Positions 45,923 to 54,568 of a DNA stretch of 64,000 bases are shown one piece after another. Each line of letters starts with the position of its first letter. Within the stretch, counting starts at the first letter, position 1. The translations under genes were made by a program, and so were the position numbers. Source of the DNA: an uncultured Alphaproteobacteria bacterium (lineage in GTDB: Bacteria; Pseudomonadota; Alphaproteobacteria; Rhizobiales; Aestuariivirgaceae); assembly GCA_945957365.1 (NCBI GenBank), contig CAMFKI010000001.1, positions 1 to 64,000 of the forward strand, in the 5' to 3' direction. Under the pieces are notes generated by a model, which worked only from the letters and a program-made list of their open reading frames with translations, was not told where the DNA came from and made no database searches.

Positions 45923-46543
45923 TCAGCCCTGCGGCGGTCCGAGGCCGGCCAGCACGGCGAGCCGCACCAGCGACGCGGTGTTGGAGATGCCGAGCTTCTG
46001 GAGAACGTTTGCGCGGTGCGCCTCGACTGTGCGCTGGCTGACGCCCAGCGCTTCCGCGATCTGCTTCGAGGAATTGCCCGCGACGATGGCGTCGACGATT
46101 TCGCTTTCACGGTCGGTCAGCATGCGCAGCATGCGGCGCGCCTCGCGGATGCCGTCGGCGGCCTGGGACGAATCGCGCGCCTTGCCGATGGCGGTGTCGA
46201 TCGAGGCCAGCAGCTCGCCCGGCTCATAGGGCTTCTCGACGAAATCGGCAGCGCCCAGCTTCATCGCCTGGGTGGCGGTGCGCACGTCGCCATAGCCCGT
46301 CAGCATGATCATCGGAAAGCCGTGGCCCTCCTCGCGCAGGCGGGTGATCAGCGTGGTGCCGAGCGTGGCGCCGAGGTTGTAGTCGATCAGCGCGCAATCC
46401 ACCTGGTGGGTGCGCGACTGGGCCAGGGCACTCGCCGGATCATAGCTGACGCAGGTGCGGTAGCCGGAGGCGCCCAGCATGTTGGCGAGCGATTGAGCGA
46501 AGCCGCGATCGTCGTCGACGATCATGATGGTCTTGCCGGTCAT
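45923..46543 (-). CDS. FixJ/NarL-type response regulator
   Basis: 206 residues. The receiver domain has acidic D10-D11-D12 pocket residues, phospho-acceptor D54 (CALIDYNLG), T82 and K104. The C-terminal LuxR-type helix-turn-helix (about 140-200) has ESEIVDAIVAGNSSKQIAEA and TVEAHRANVLQKLG. The ATG at 46543 overlaps the kinase stop by one base, fixing the start. It should be phosphorylated by the adjacent kinase. Confidence 0.93.
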   Translation of the reverse strand: MTGKTIMIVDDDRGFAQSLANMLGASGYRTCVSYDPASALAQSRTHQVDCALIDYNLGATLGTTLITRLREEGHGFPMIMLTGYGDVRTATQAMKLGAADFVEKPYEPGELLASIDTAIGKARDSSQAADGIREARRMLRMLTDRESEIVDAIVAGNSSKQIAEALGVSQRTVEAHRANVLQKLGISNTASLVRLAVLAGLGPPQG

Positions 46544-48285
46544 TATGTTTTCTCTTCCTGTTCGAGTGGAACGGTAAATGTGAAGACGGCGCCGCCGGCC
46601 TCGCTGTTCTTCCACGAAAGCGAACCGCCCAATGTTGACGCAATCCGCTGGCAGATGGCAAGACCCAGCCCCATGCCGCCGCGGGCCGACTTCGAGAATG
46701 GCGTGAAGATCGTCTTGGCGGCGTCATCGGACACCCCCGCACCGTAGTCGGCCACGTCGACGCGGGCGAACCCGCCCTCGGCGGTGATCACCACGTCGGC
46801 CCCGGGCCGCCCGGCGGCGGCCGAGGCGCTGAGGGCATTCTTGAGAAGGTTGACCACAACCTGCCCGATCAGCGGCAGCGAGCCCTTGACCCAGATATCC
46901 TCGCCGCGCTGGTCGATGACGATGGGCGGCGGCGGGTTGCGGCCCAGTGTCACCAGTCGCATCGAATGCTCGATCGCTTCCCTGATGTCGCAGATGCCGG
47001 GGTCCTGCGGGTCCTGCGGGCCCATGCGGCGGACATTGCGCACCACTTCGATGGCACGGTCGACCTCCACCCCCAGGTGATCGGCCACGACGCGCTGTTC
47101 CTCGGTGTCGGGACGCAGGTTGAGCGACACCTTGAGGGCGTAGACATAGTTGCGGATCGCCGCCAGGGGCTGGCTGATCTCGTGCACGATGCCACCCGAG
47201 ATCGCGGCATAGGCCAGCAGCCTACTGATCTCGCCGATGCGCGCGTCATAGTCGTCGCGGCGCTGGTTGGCCTCCTCGGAGGCGGTGACGTCGGTGATCG
47301 AGACGATGAGCGACTCGCCGTCGCAATGGCGGTTCTTGGACGAGGTCTCGAGGTATTTGTACATCAGGAAATGGCGCGGCCCGCCCTCCTCCGTGATGGT
47401 GACCTTGGTGCTGGCGAAGACGCGGTCCTTGTCGGGCACGAACTCGGTCCCGACGAAACCGATGAGTTCCGCCCCCAGCCGCTTTGCCCCCTCGCCGGTG
47501 GCCGAAAGCACCTGGCCGCTGGCCGCACTGGGACCCAGCAACTCGACGGCGCGCGGATTGGAATAGAGCACCTCGCCGCAGGGACACAGGCCGATGATGA
47601 CGTCGTCGACCGAGCGCAGGATGGCATCCTGGGTGTCCAGCTGCTCGGCAATGGCGAGGTTGGCCTCCTTCAGCTTGGCGGTGGTCCGCAGCACCAGCAC
47701 GCCGAGGCCGAGCAGCGCCAGCATCAGCGTTTCGAGGGCTGCGAGATAGAACAGCAGCGACTGGGTGCGGCGGGTCCGATCTTCGTTCTGGAGCCGGCGG
47801 TTGAGGTTCGACATGTCGACCATCACCTCGCGGACGGGCTTCGCGTCCTTGCGCAACTCGTCGAGCAGCTGCTGGCGGCCCTCGGGGGTATTGGCGTGGT
47901 CGATCAGCGTGTCGGTGGTTTGGGCCGAGGCGAACAGCGCGAGCAGGTCGTCCTTGTTCATCGCCTCGCGCACGTCCTGCAGCATCGGCGCATCGCGCAG
48001 CAGGAACACCCGGCTCAGGTAGATGTCGCCGCGCAGCCGGAGTTCGGCCTGGCTCTGCCCGGTCTCGGCGGCGAGCAACAGCCGGTTATGCTCGAACCCC
48101 ATCTGGAAGATCGTCCAGCCGGCATCGTCCTGCGGCTTCTCGAGGTCGACCAGATCCTTGTAGCCGAACATCCCGAGAAGGGCCGCCACCACGATCAGCA
48201 CCAGCATGCTGAGCACGAAGGCGACCGTCCAGCGGTTGAATCGCCTGCTGCGCGGCATGTGCGATGCTGGCTGCGGGCCGGGCAA
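46543..48285 (-). CDS. membrane sensor histidine kinase
   Basis: 580 residues. An N-terminal transmembrane helix (about 19-42) and a second near 185-205 enclose a helical periplasmic sensor of about 140 residues. Then come a PAS domain (about 220-340), a dimerisation box with the phospho-histidine near residue 368 (HEISQPLAAIRNYVYALK), and an HATPase domain ending with DYGAGVSDDAAKTIF and GGMGLGLAIC. Upstream lies a molybdopterin-oxidoreductase-fold periplasmic protein gene 6 bases away, suggesting that it feeds the sensor. Signal unknown. Confidence 0.92.
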   Translation of the reverse strand: MPGPQPASHMPRSRRFNRWTVAFVLSMLVLIVVAALLGMFGYKDLVDLEKPQDDAGWTIFQMGFEHNRLLLAAETGQSQAELRLRGDIYLSRVFLLRDAPMLQDVREAMNKDDLLALFASAQTTDTLIDHANTPEGRQQLLDELRKDAKPVREVMVDMSNLNRRLQNEDRTRRTQSLLFYLAALETLMLALLGLGVLVLRTTAKLKEANLAIAEQLDTQDAILRSVDDVIIGLCPCGEVLYSNPRAVELLGPSAASGQVLSATGEGAKRLGAELIGFVGTEFVPDKDRVFASTKVTITEEGGPRHFLMYKYLETSSKNRHCDGESLIVSITDVTASEEANQRRDDYDARIGEISRLLAYAAISGGIVHEISQPLAAIRNYVYALKVSLNLRPDTEEQRVVADHLGVEVDRAIEVVRNVRRMGPQDPQDPGICDIREAIEHSMRLVTLGRNPPPPIVIDQRGEDIWVKGSLPLIGQVVVNLLKNALSASAAAGRPGADVVITAEGGFARVDVADYGAGVSDDAAKTIFTPFSKSARGGMGLGLAICQRIASTLGGSLSWKNSEAGGAVFTFTVPLEQEEKT

Positions 48286-48291
48286 CTGCGC

Positions 48292-48795
48292 CTACTTTAT
48301 GCTGATGCGGTTGACCTGCCAGACCGACTGCGCGTAGCGCGCCTCGGTGGCGAGTTCCGGAACGTCGGTGAAGGGGAAGACCACGAAATAGGGGCCCTTG
48401 TCGCGCACCGAGAGGTCGGTGCCGTCGCGCTTGTAGGCGAGGATCACGTCGTACTTGGTCATGTCGGCCAGCGTCAGGTCGGCGCGGTAGTCGTTGAGCG
48501 CTGAAATGGTGGCGACCTTGCCGTCGGCCTTCACGTATTTCATCAGGTCGCGCAGCAGCACGCCCTCATAGGTCGCGTCGCCCTGTTCCCACGGATTCTC
48601 GGTCTTGATCTCCTTGTGCGGCAGCGCCGAGATCATGGCCTGGTCGAGGTGAACCTCGAGGCCCTCGTTGCACTCGTTGATCATGCCGTCGACGACCAGT
48701 TGCGCGGTGCCTGCGGGCTGCGGCAAGGTGCAGGCCTCCGCCGCGCCGAACCCCAGTAAAAACATGGCTGCGGCTGCGGCAACTACGCGCTTCAT
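48292..48795 (-). CDS. periplasmic molybdopterin-oxidoreductase-fold protein
   Basis: 167 residues. A signal peptide (VVAAAAAMFLLGFGAAEA) is followed by a domain resembling the sulfite-oxidase-type molybdopterin fold (YEGVLLRDLMKYV, ALNDYRADLTLADMTKYDVI, RDKGPYFVVFPF). The cysteine that binds molybdenum in true enzymes is not in the expected place; cysteines are only at about 22 and 42. It may bind another ligand and report to the kinase encoded 6 bases downstream. Confidence 0.72.
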   Translation of the reverse strand: MKRVVAAAAAMFLLGFGAAEACTLPQPAGTAQLVVDGMINECNEGLEVHLDQAMISALPHKEIKTENPWEQGDATYEGVLLRDLMKYVKADGKVATISALNDYRADLTLADMTKYDVILAYKRDGTDLSVRDKGPYFVVFPFTDVPELATEARYAQSVWQVNRISIK

Positions 48796-49049
48796 TCGTT
48801 ACTCCTTGCGGCCTGGCCGGGAAAATTGGTGAAATTCTTTGTGGTTACGGGGACTTATACGTAGGCGGCGAGCGGCGTGTATTAGTAGTATGCCCCCCGC
48901 ACCACAATAAGCATAACTACGGGGTTCGGCCCCCTCGCCGCAGTTGTATTCAACGCAACATCCGCTTCTGCCCTGCAGGCTTCTGCGTCATTGCCAAGCG
49001 CCGCGCACCGGTGCGATAGTTTTGTAGGATAAAAGACAGGGGACGGTTC

Positions 49050-49787
49050 ATGGGCCAGCGCCGCACGAGGCCGGCTGCCACGCCGCGACGCAAGCCCGGG
49101 AGCCGGGTCCATGGCGAGCTTGCCGCCGGCATCGGCCGCAAGATCCTCGACGGCACCTATCCGCCGGGTTCCCTGCTGCCCAACGAGGCCGAATGGGGCC
49201 AGATCTTCGGCGCCTCGCGCACCGCCGTGCGCGAGGCGATCAAGACGCTCGACGGCAAGGGCCTGCTCGTCTCGCGCCCCAAGATCGGCTCGCGCGTCGA
49301 GCCGCGCGGGCGCTGGAACCTGCTCGACCGCGACGTGATGGCCTGGCACCGCGAGGCGCTCGACGAACGCACCTTCCTTCTCTCGCTGCAGGAGATCCGC
49401 CGCATCCTCGAACCGGGTGCGGCCGTGCTGGCCGCACGGCGCCGCACGCCTGGCCAGCTGGCGGCCCTCGAGGGGGCCTTCGCAGACATGCAGGCGGCCG
49501 CCGTCGACTCGGCGGCGATGGTCGAGGCCGACGTGCGCTTTCACCTCGCCCTTCTGGCGGCTGCAAACAACGAACTGCTGGTGCCCTTCGGCATCGTCAT
49601 CGAGCAGGCGCTTGCCAGCATGTTCGCCTATACGACGAGCCATGCCGTCCATCCCGAGCAGATGCTGCCGCTTCATGCCGAGGTGGTGAAGGCCATCGCC
49701 GCCGGCGCACCCGAGGCGGCGCGCGCCGCGGTCACCGCACTCCTCGACGACACCGATGAGACGCTGGGCGCCGCGCGGCCGGGCTGA
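49050..49787 (+). CDS. GntR-family regulator, FadR subfamily
   Basis: 245 residues. The N-terminal winged helix (about 20-85) has ILDGTYPPGSLLPNEAEWGQ, SRTAVREAIKTLDGKGLL and RPKIGSRVEPR. An all-helical FCD ligand domain follows (about 105-235), with the D and H residues of its metal site plausible (ADVRFHLALLAA). The N-terminal GLLVSRPKIGSRV and WNLLDRDVMAWH segments resemble regulators of sugar-acid catabolism. No catabolic operon is adjacent, so targets are unknown. Confidence 0.88.
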   Translation: MGQRRTRPAATPRRKPGSRVHGELAAGIGRKILDGTYPPGSLLPNEAEWGQIFGASRTAVREAIKTLDGKGLLVSRPKIGSRVEPRGRWNLLDRDVMAWHREALDERTFLLSLQEIRRILEPGAAVLAARRRTPGQLAALEGAFADMQAAAVDSAAMVEADVRFHLALLAAANNELLVPFGIVIEQALASMFAYTTSHAVHPEQMLPLHAEVVKAIAAGAPEAARAAVTALLDDTDETLGAARPG

Positions 49788-49801
49788 GGCCGGCAGCCCC
49801 G

Positions 49802-50329
49802 TCAGACCGGTTTCAGCCCCGCGGCGAAACGCTGCCAGTTGCGGACGTAGGTTTCGGCCGAGACCGTCAGCCGGGCGATGGCCTGCTCGTTGAGCTCGCC
49901 CACCACCTTGCCGGGCTGGCCCATCACCAGGGAATTGTCGGGAATGTCCTTGCCCTCGGTGATCAGCGCATTGGCGCCGATCAGGCAGTTGCGGCCGATC
50001 CGCGCGCGGTTGAGGATGACCGCACCCATGCCGATCAGCGTGTTGTCGCCGATGGTGCAGCCATGCAGGATGGCCTTGTGGCCGATGGTGCAGTCGCGGC
50101 CCACGTTGAGCGGCAAGCCGGGATCGGTGTGCATGACGGCGCCGTCCTGCACATTGGAGTTCTCGCCGATGGTGATCAGTTCGTTGTCGCCGCGGAGCAC
50201 CGCGCCGAACCACACCGAGGCGAAGCGCTCGAGCCTCACCTTGCCGATGACCGAGGCCGTGGGGGCGATCCAGTACTGGCCCTCCTCCGGCAGTTCCGGC
50301 GCCACGCCGTCGAGCGCATAGACCGTCAC
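49802..50329 (-). CDS. gamma-carbonic-anhydrase family protein
   Basis: 175 residues of left-handed beta-helix hexapeptide repeats ([41 protein letters not shown]). Metal-binding histidines are seen in [14 protein letters not shown] and in the preceding VMHTDPG. YrdA/PaaY-type members are often carbonic anhydrase-like or thioesterases; activity is not assured. It is followed upstream by DUF3126 with a 5-base gap. Confidence 0.9.
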   Translation of the reverse strand: MTVYALDGVAPELPEEGQYWIAPTASVIGKVRLERFASVWFGAVLRGDNELITIGENSNVQDGAVMHTDPGLPLNVGRDCTIGHKAILHGCTIGDNTLIGMGAVILNRARIGRNCLIGANALITEGKDIPDNSLVMGQPGKVVGELNEQAIARLTVSAETYVRNWQRFAAGLKPV

Positions 50330-50334
50330 GCGGG

Positions 50335-50547
50335 TCAGTCCTCGAGGTCGAAGTCGAGGATGGCCATGGAGAAGTTGTAGGAGAGTTCGCCGTCCTCCTC
50401 GTCGCGGAAGATCACGCCGACGAATTCCTCGCCGATATAGACCTCCGCCGAATCGTTCTTCTGTGGCCGCTTCTTGACGCTGATCGACGGCAGCTCGAAC
50501 TTGGCGCGCAGGAACTTCGTCAGCTTGGCGATTTCATCGGGTTTCAA
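50335..50547 (-). CDS. DUF3126 family protein
   Basis: 70 residues, acidic, matching the short DUF3126 family of alphaproteobacteria (starts [20 protein letters not shown] and ends [14 protein letters not shown]). One compact alpha/beta domain, no cysteines or membrane segment. Function unknown. Five bases separate it from the gamma-carbonic-anhydrase-like gene. Confidence 0.88.
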   Translation of the reverse strand: MKPDEIAKLTKFLRAKFELPSISVKKRPQKNDSAEVYIGEEFVGVIFRDEEDGELSYNFSMAILDFDLED

Positions 50548-50588
50548 GGCGGCCTCACAGCAACAGGGGGATTGCCGCCCGAATAGCC

Positions 50589-51416
50589 CTATTCCCCGGT
50601 GCCCGCAACCTGCTCCACATTATGGTCCATGGCGCGGGCCGGCTCGGTGCAGCCGGCATAGCCCACCACCTTGGCAGGCACCCCCGCCACGGTGGTGTTG
50701 GCCGGCACGTCATGCAGCACCACCGAGCAGGCGGCGACGCGCGAGCAGTGGCCGATCTCGATGTTGCCGAGGATCTTGGCGCCGGCGCCGACGAGCACGC
50801 CATGGCGGATCTTGGGGTGGCGGTCGCCCGCCTCCTTGCCGGTGCCACCCAGCGTGACGCCCTGCATGATCGAGACATTGTCCTCGATCACGCAGGTCTC
50901 GCCGATGACGATGTCATGGCCGTGATCGACCATGATGCCCTTGCCGATGCGGGCGGCCGGGTGGATGTCGATCGAGGTCAGAACCGACAGGCGGCTTTGC
51001 AGGTAATAGGCGAAATCCCTGCGGCCGAGGTTCCACAGCCCGTGCGCCATGCGCTGCGTCTGGATCGCCTGGTAGCCCTTGAAGTAGAGCAAGGGGTCGA
51101 TGTAGCGGTCACAGGCCGGATCGCGGTCGAAGGTGGCGATGATGTCGGCGCGCGCCGCATGACCGATCTCGGGCTCCGCCTCGAGGGCGTCGCGGAAGGC
51201 ATGGACGATCAGGTCGGCGCCGATGTCGGCATTGCCCAGCCGCTGGGCGAGGCGGTGGCTCAGCGCCTCCTCGAAACTGTCGTGGTTGAGGATGAGCGAG
51301 AAGATGAAGCCGCCGAGGGCGGGCTCCTTGCGGGCGATGTCCTCGGCTTCCTCGCGGATGCGGCTCCACACCGGGTCGAGCCTTTCGACGGACTGGGTCT
51401 TGGTGGCCTGACGCAT
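50589..51416 (-). CDS. cysE: serine O-acetyltransferase
   Basis: 275 residues. It makes O-acetylserine from serine and acetyl-CoA for cysteine synthesis. The helical N-terminal domain (about 1-150) is followed by hexapeptide repeats with the catalytic H/D region DIHPAARIGKGIMVDHGHDI and the loop GVTLGGTGKEAGDRHPKI. The C-terminal tail, which in other CysE proteins binds the cysteine synthase OASS and the feedback inhibitor cysteine, is present but ends QVAGTGE rather than in isoleucine. Confidence 0.94.
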   Translation of the reverse strand: MRQATKTQSVERLDPVWSRIREEAEDIARKEPALGGFIFSLILNHDSFEEALSHRLAQRLGNADIGADLIVHAFRDALEAEPEIGHAARADIIATFDRDPACDRYIDPLLYFKGYQAIQTQRMAHGLWNLGRRDFAYYLQSRLSVLTSIDIHPAARIGKGIMVDHGHDIVIGETCVIEDNVSIMQGVTLGGTGKEAGDRHPKIRHGVLVGAGAKILGNIEIGHCSRVAACSVVLHDVPANTTVAGVPAKVVGYAGCTEPARAMDHNVEQVAGTGE

Positions 51417-51520
51417 GTTTCACTCCCCGCACTTCGCGCCATCATTATATCGGAATGACCGTCATATGTGTATCCCATCGCAGCATTGTGAAGCCCACCG
51501 CAGGGGCCTAGCCTCGGGCC

Positions 51521-52318
51521 ATGGCACAGCTTCAGTCCTCTTCCCCCTTCGTCAGAGCTTATGTCGAAAATTCAACGGGTTGGCTGGTCCTTGACCGGCC
51601 CGAGCGGCGCAATGCGCTGAATGCCGGCATGTGGGCCGCAATCCCGCCACTGATGAAAAGCCTTGATGGGCAGGCTGATGTGCGGGCGATCGTCATCCGC
51701 GGCGGCGGGGCCGAGGCCTTCGCCGCAGGGGCCGACATTTCCGAGTTCGGCGAAGCGCGCAGCGATGCTGCCTCGGCCGCGCACTACGAGCAGTTGAACG
51801 GCCAGGCGCTGGCGGCGATCCGCGGCACGTCGAAGCCGGTCATCGCCATGATCCAGGGCTTCTGCATCGGCGGCGGCCTCGCCATCGCACTGGCCTGCGA
51901 CCTGCGGGTGGCGGCGCCGGGCGCGCTGTTCGCGCTGCCCCCTGCGCGGCTGGGCCTTGCCTATCCCCTCGACGGTCTGCGCGATCTCGTGGCGACCATC
52001 GGTCCCTCCGCCGCCAAGGAGATGATCTTCACCGCACGGCGTCTCGGCGCGGCGGAGGCGCTGCGCATCGGCCTCGTCGACCGCGTGGCGGAGGACGCCG
52101 TTGCGGAGGCCGAAGCGCTGTGCGCGGAGGTCGCCCAGGGGGCGCCCCTCACCATCACCCATGCCAAGCGCGCGCTCGACCTGATCTCCGGACGGCCCGG
52201 CCACGAGGACGATGCCGAAATCAATTGGCTCGCCGCCCGCTGCTTCGACAGCGAGGATTATGCCGAGGGCCGGAAGGCCTTCGCGGAAAAGCGGAAACCC
52301 GTGTTCCGGGGCCGCTGA
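51521..52318 (+). CDS. enoyl-CoA hydratase/isomerase family protein
   Basis: 265 residues of the crotonase fold. The first oxyanion-hole segment is AGADISEFGEA (about 67-77) and the second lies in the IQGFCIGGGLAIALACDLRV helix start (about 110-129), a standard match. The glutamates used by classical hydratases are not obvious at both positions, so isomerase or another acyl-CoA activity is possible. Lies divergent from cysE and converges with the alpha/beta hydrolase. Confidence 0.87.
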   Translation: MAQLQSSSPFVRAYVENSTGWLVLDRPERRNALNAGMWAAIPPLMKSLDGQADVRAIVIRGGGAEAFAAGADISEFGEARSDAASAAHYEQLNGQALAAIRGTSKPVIAMIQGFCIGGGLAIALACDLRVAAPGALFALPPARLGLAYPLDGLRDLVATIGPSAAKEMIFTARRLGAAEALRIGLVDRVAEDAVAEAEALCAEVAQGAPLTITHAKRALDLISGRPGHEDDAEINWLAARCFDSEDYAEGRKAFAEKRKPVFRGR

Positions 52319-52325
52319 GGCAGGA

Positions 52326-53069
52326 TCACGCCAGGAACGCCAGCACGGCGTCCTTGTAGCCACGGTCGCCCACCGCATTCATGTGGTTGCGGCCGGGCAA
52401 CGTCAGGCCCTGCGCGCCGGGGATGGCCTTGACCAGCGTCGCCACGTCGCCCGCCACCTCGTCCTTCTCGCCCGCCACGACCAGCACCGGCACGCGGATC
52501 GTCGCCAGTTCCTCCACCGCGATCTTCTCGCGCGAGGACCGGATGCAGGCGGCGAGCGCCTTCAGGTCGCTCTTCGTCTGCTCGGCGAAGATGCGGAAGC
52601 CGCGGGCCGCCATGTCGGTCACATCGGTCTTCGAAGGCGCCTCGAGCGCCCGGGCAATGGCCTCCGCCCCGCCGACGCCGGTGATCATGCGCGAGGCCAG
52701 ACCCGCGAACACCGCACGCCGCACCCGGTCCGGGTGCGCGATGGTCAGGAAGGCCGCGACGCGGGCTCCCATCGAGTAGCCCATGATGTCGGCCTGGGGG
52801 ATCTGCAGATGGTCGAGCAGGCGGCGTGCATCCTCTGCCATCTCGGCGGCGGGATAGAGGGCGGAATCATAGAGCTTCTCGCTCGCGCCGTGGCCGCGGT
52901 GATCGAAGGTGATGACCGTGCGTCCGGCAGCGGTCAGCGTCTTCACCCATGAGGTGTCCCACCAGTTGACGCGCGCGGTGGAGGCAAAACCGTGGATGAG
53001 CAGGACCGGAGGACCCTCGCCCGCCGTCTGGTAGGCGATCGCGACGCCGCCCGAATTGAATGTGTGCAT
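52326..53069 (-). CDS. alpha/beta-hydrolase fold protein
   Basis: 247 residues. The nucleophile elbow is G-Y-S-M-G (MGYSMGARVAAF near residue 92-103), with an oxyanion HGFAST near 27-32 and a catalytic histidine in GRNHMNAVGD near the C terminus. The DHRGHGASEK segment is typical of esterases and lactonases. Cytoplasmic, substrate unknown. Divergent from the zinc-finger gene. Confidence 0.88.
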   Translation of the reverse strand: MHTFNSGGVAIAYQTAGEGPPVLLIHGFASTARVNWWDTSWVKTLTAAGRTVITFDHRGHGASEKLYDSALYPAAEMAEDARRLLDHLQIPQADIMGYSMGARVAAFLTIAHPDRVRRAVFAGLASRMITGVGGAEAIARALEAPSKTDVTDMAARGFRIFAEQTKSDLKALAACIRSSREKIAVEELATIRVPVLVVAGEKDEVAGDVATLVKAIPGAQGLTLPGRNHMNAVGDRGYKDAVLAFLA

Positions 53070-53120
53070 GCCCGCGAGAATATGCTAATCCGCCCCCGAA
53101 ACAAGCAGTTCGAGGACCAC

Positions 53121-53366
53121 ATGGCAGCCGGCGCGACACCGCATTTCCAGAACCAGACGGGGCTTGCCGTCATCGAGATCGGCGCCCGGGAATTCATGTG
53201 CATCGGCGCGCTGCCGCCCTTCGACCACCCGCACGTCTTCATCGACATGGGCGCCGACAGCGAGGCGATCTGCCCCTATTGCTCCACCCTCTACAAGCAC
53301 AATCCGAAGCTGGCTCCGACGGAATCGATCCCCGCCAACGCCCACTGGCACGACCAGGCTGCGTGA
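53121..53366 (+). CDS. NDUFS6-like zinc-finger (CHCC) protein
   Basis: 81 residues. A zinc-binding CHCC-type domain: C27 (EFMCIGALPPFDHPH), the histidine pair of DHPH, and C-x2-C in AICPYCSTLY. This is the bacterial relative of the NDUFS6 (13 kDa) accessory subunit of respiratory complex I, usual in alphaproteobacteria. The ATG at 53121 is chosen for the GAGGACC site; an ATG at 53082 in frame is possible. Its end overlaps the following gene. Confidence 0.88.
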   Translation: MAAGATPHFQNQTGLAVIEIGAREFMCIGALPPFDHPHVFIDMGADSEAICPYCSTLYKHNPKLAPTESIPANAHWHDQAA

Positions 53367-54561
53367 TCGGCTGACCATTGCGGAAGCCCGCCGCGTGGCA
53401 CTTGCCGCGCAGGGGTTTTCGCATGCGGACCGCACCGGCAAGGTCACCTGGGCCCACATGGGTCCGATGATCCGGCGGCTGAACCTGCTGCAGATCGACA
53501 GTGTCAACGTCGTTGCCCGTTCGCATTACCTGCCGCTGTTCTCGCGCCTCGGAGCCTACCCGCAGGAGACGCTCGACGCACGGGCCTTCGGGCGCAGCAG
53601 GCGGGCGCTGTTCGAATGCTGGGCGCATGAGGCGAGCCTGCTGCCGCTCGACCTGCACCCGCTGATGCGCTGGCGCATGGCCCGCGCCCGCGCCGGCGAT
53701 GGCACCTACAAGTCGATGGACCAGTTCGGACGCGAGCAGCGCGCCTACGTGAACGAGGTGCTGGACTTCGTCACCCGCAACGGCCCCACCGCGGCGGGCG
53801 ACGTGCCGGGCGGCGGCAAGGCGGAGGGCGGCTGGTGGGGCTGGTCCAAGGGCAAACTGGCGCTCGAGACCCTGTTCGACCAGGGGCTGGTGACCGCCGC
53901 CTCGCGCGACGGTTTCGAACGGCTCTATGACATTCCCGAGCGGGTGATCCCGCCCGAGGTGCTGGCGCGCCCCACCCCCGCGGAGCCCGACGCCATCCGC
54001 GCCCTGCTCGCCCTCTCCGCCCAGGCCCATGGCGTGGGCACCGAGATCGACCTCAGGGACTATTTCCGCCTGCCCATCCCGGAGACCAGGCGCGCGCTTG
54101 CCGAACTGGTCGAGGATGGCGTGCTCATTCCCGTCACGGTCGAGGGCTGGAAACACCAGGCCTACCTGCACCGCGACGCGGCACTCCCCCGCAAAGCCGG
54201 CGGCACGGCACTGCTGTCGCCTTTCGACCCGATCGTCTGGGAGCGGTCGCGGGCCGAACGATTGTTCGGGTTTCACTACAGGATCGAGATCTATACCCCT
54301 GCTGCGAAAAGGAAATTCGGCTACTACGTGCTGCCTTTCCTGCACCGTGACCGGATCGCCGGGCGGGTCTGCCTCAAGGCCGACCGGCAGGCCGGCGTGC
54401 TGCGCGCCAACGCCAGCCATGTCGAAGCCCATGCCGATCCCACGGAGACCGCCGCGGCGCTGGCGGGGGAACTGCGGCTGATGGCCGGCTGGCTGGGATT
54501 GCCCGATGTCGCGGCGGCAGCGACTGGGCCGCTCGCCAGGCCGTTGCGGGCTGCACTCTGA
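53359..54561 (+). CDS. winged-helix DNA-glycosylase-like protein (YcaQ/AlkX family)
   Basis: About 400 residues. The family core is clear: ARRVALAAQGF at the start, LNLLQIDSVNVVARSHYLPL, then a winged-helix region and the C-terminal LLSPFDPIVWERSRAERLFGF, which holds the YcaQ motif around the catalytic region. YcaQ unhooks interstrand DNA crosslinks. No ATG lies at the proper place; a CTG at 53359 would give the full N terminus, and GTG 53395 would cut off ARRV. The true start is uncertain. Confidence 0.82.
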   Translation: MRDRLTIAEARRVALAAQGFSHADRTGKVTWAHMGPMIRRLNLLQIDSVNVVARSHYLPLFSRLGAYPQETLDARAFGRSRRALFECWAHEASLLPLDLHPLMRWRMARARAGDGTYKSMDQFGREQRAYVNEVLDFVTRNGPTAAGDVPGGGKAEGGWWGWSKGKLALETLFDQGLVTAASRDGFERLYDIPERVIPPEVLARPTPAEPDAIRALLALSAQAHGVGTEIDLRDYFRLPIPETRRALAELVEDGVLIPVTVEGWKHQAYLHRDAALPRKAGGTALLSPFDPIVWERSRAERLFGFHYRIEIYTPAAKRKFGYYVLPFLHRDRIAGRVCLKADRQAGVLRANASHVEAHADPTETAAALAGELRLMAGWLGLPDVAAAATGPLARPLRAAL

Positions 54562-54568
54562 GGCGGCC

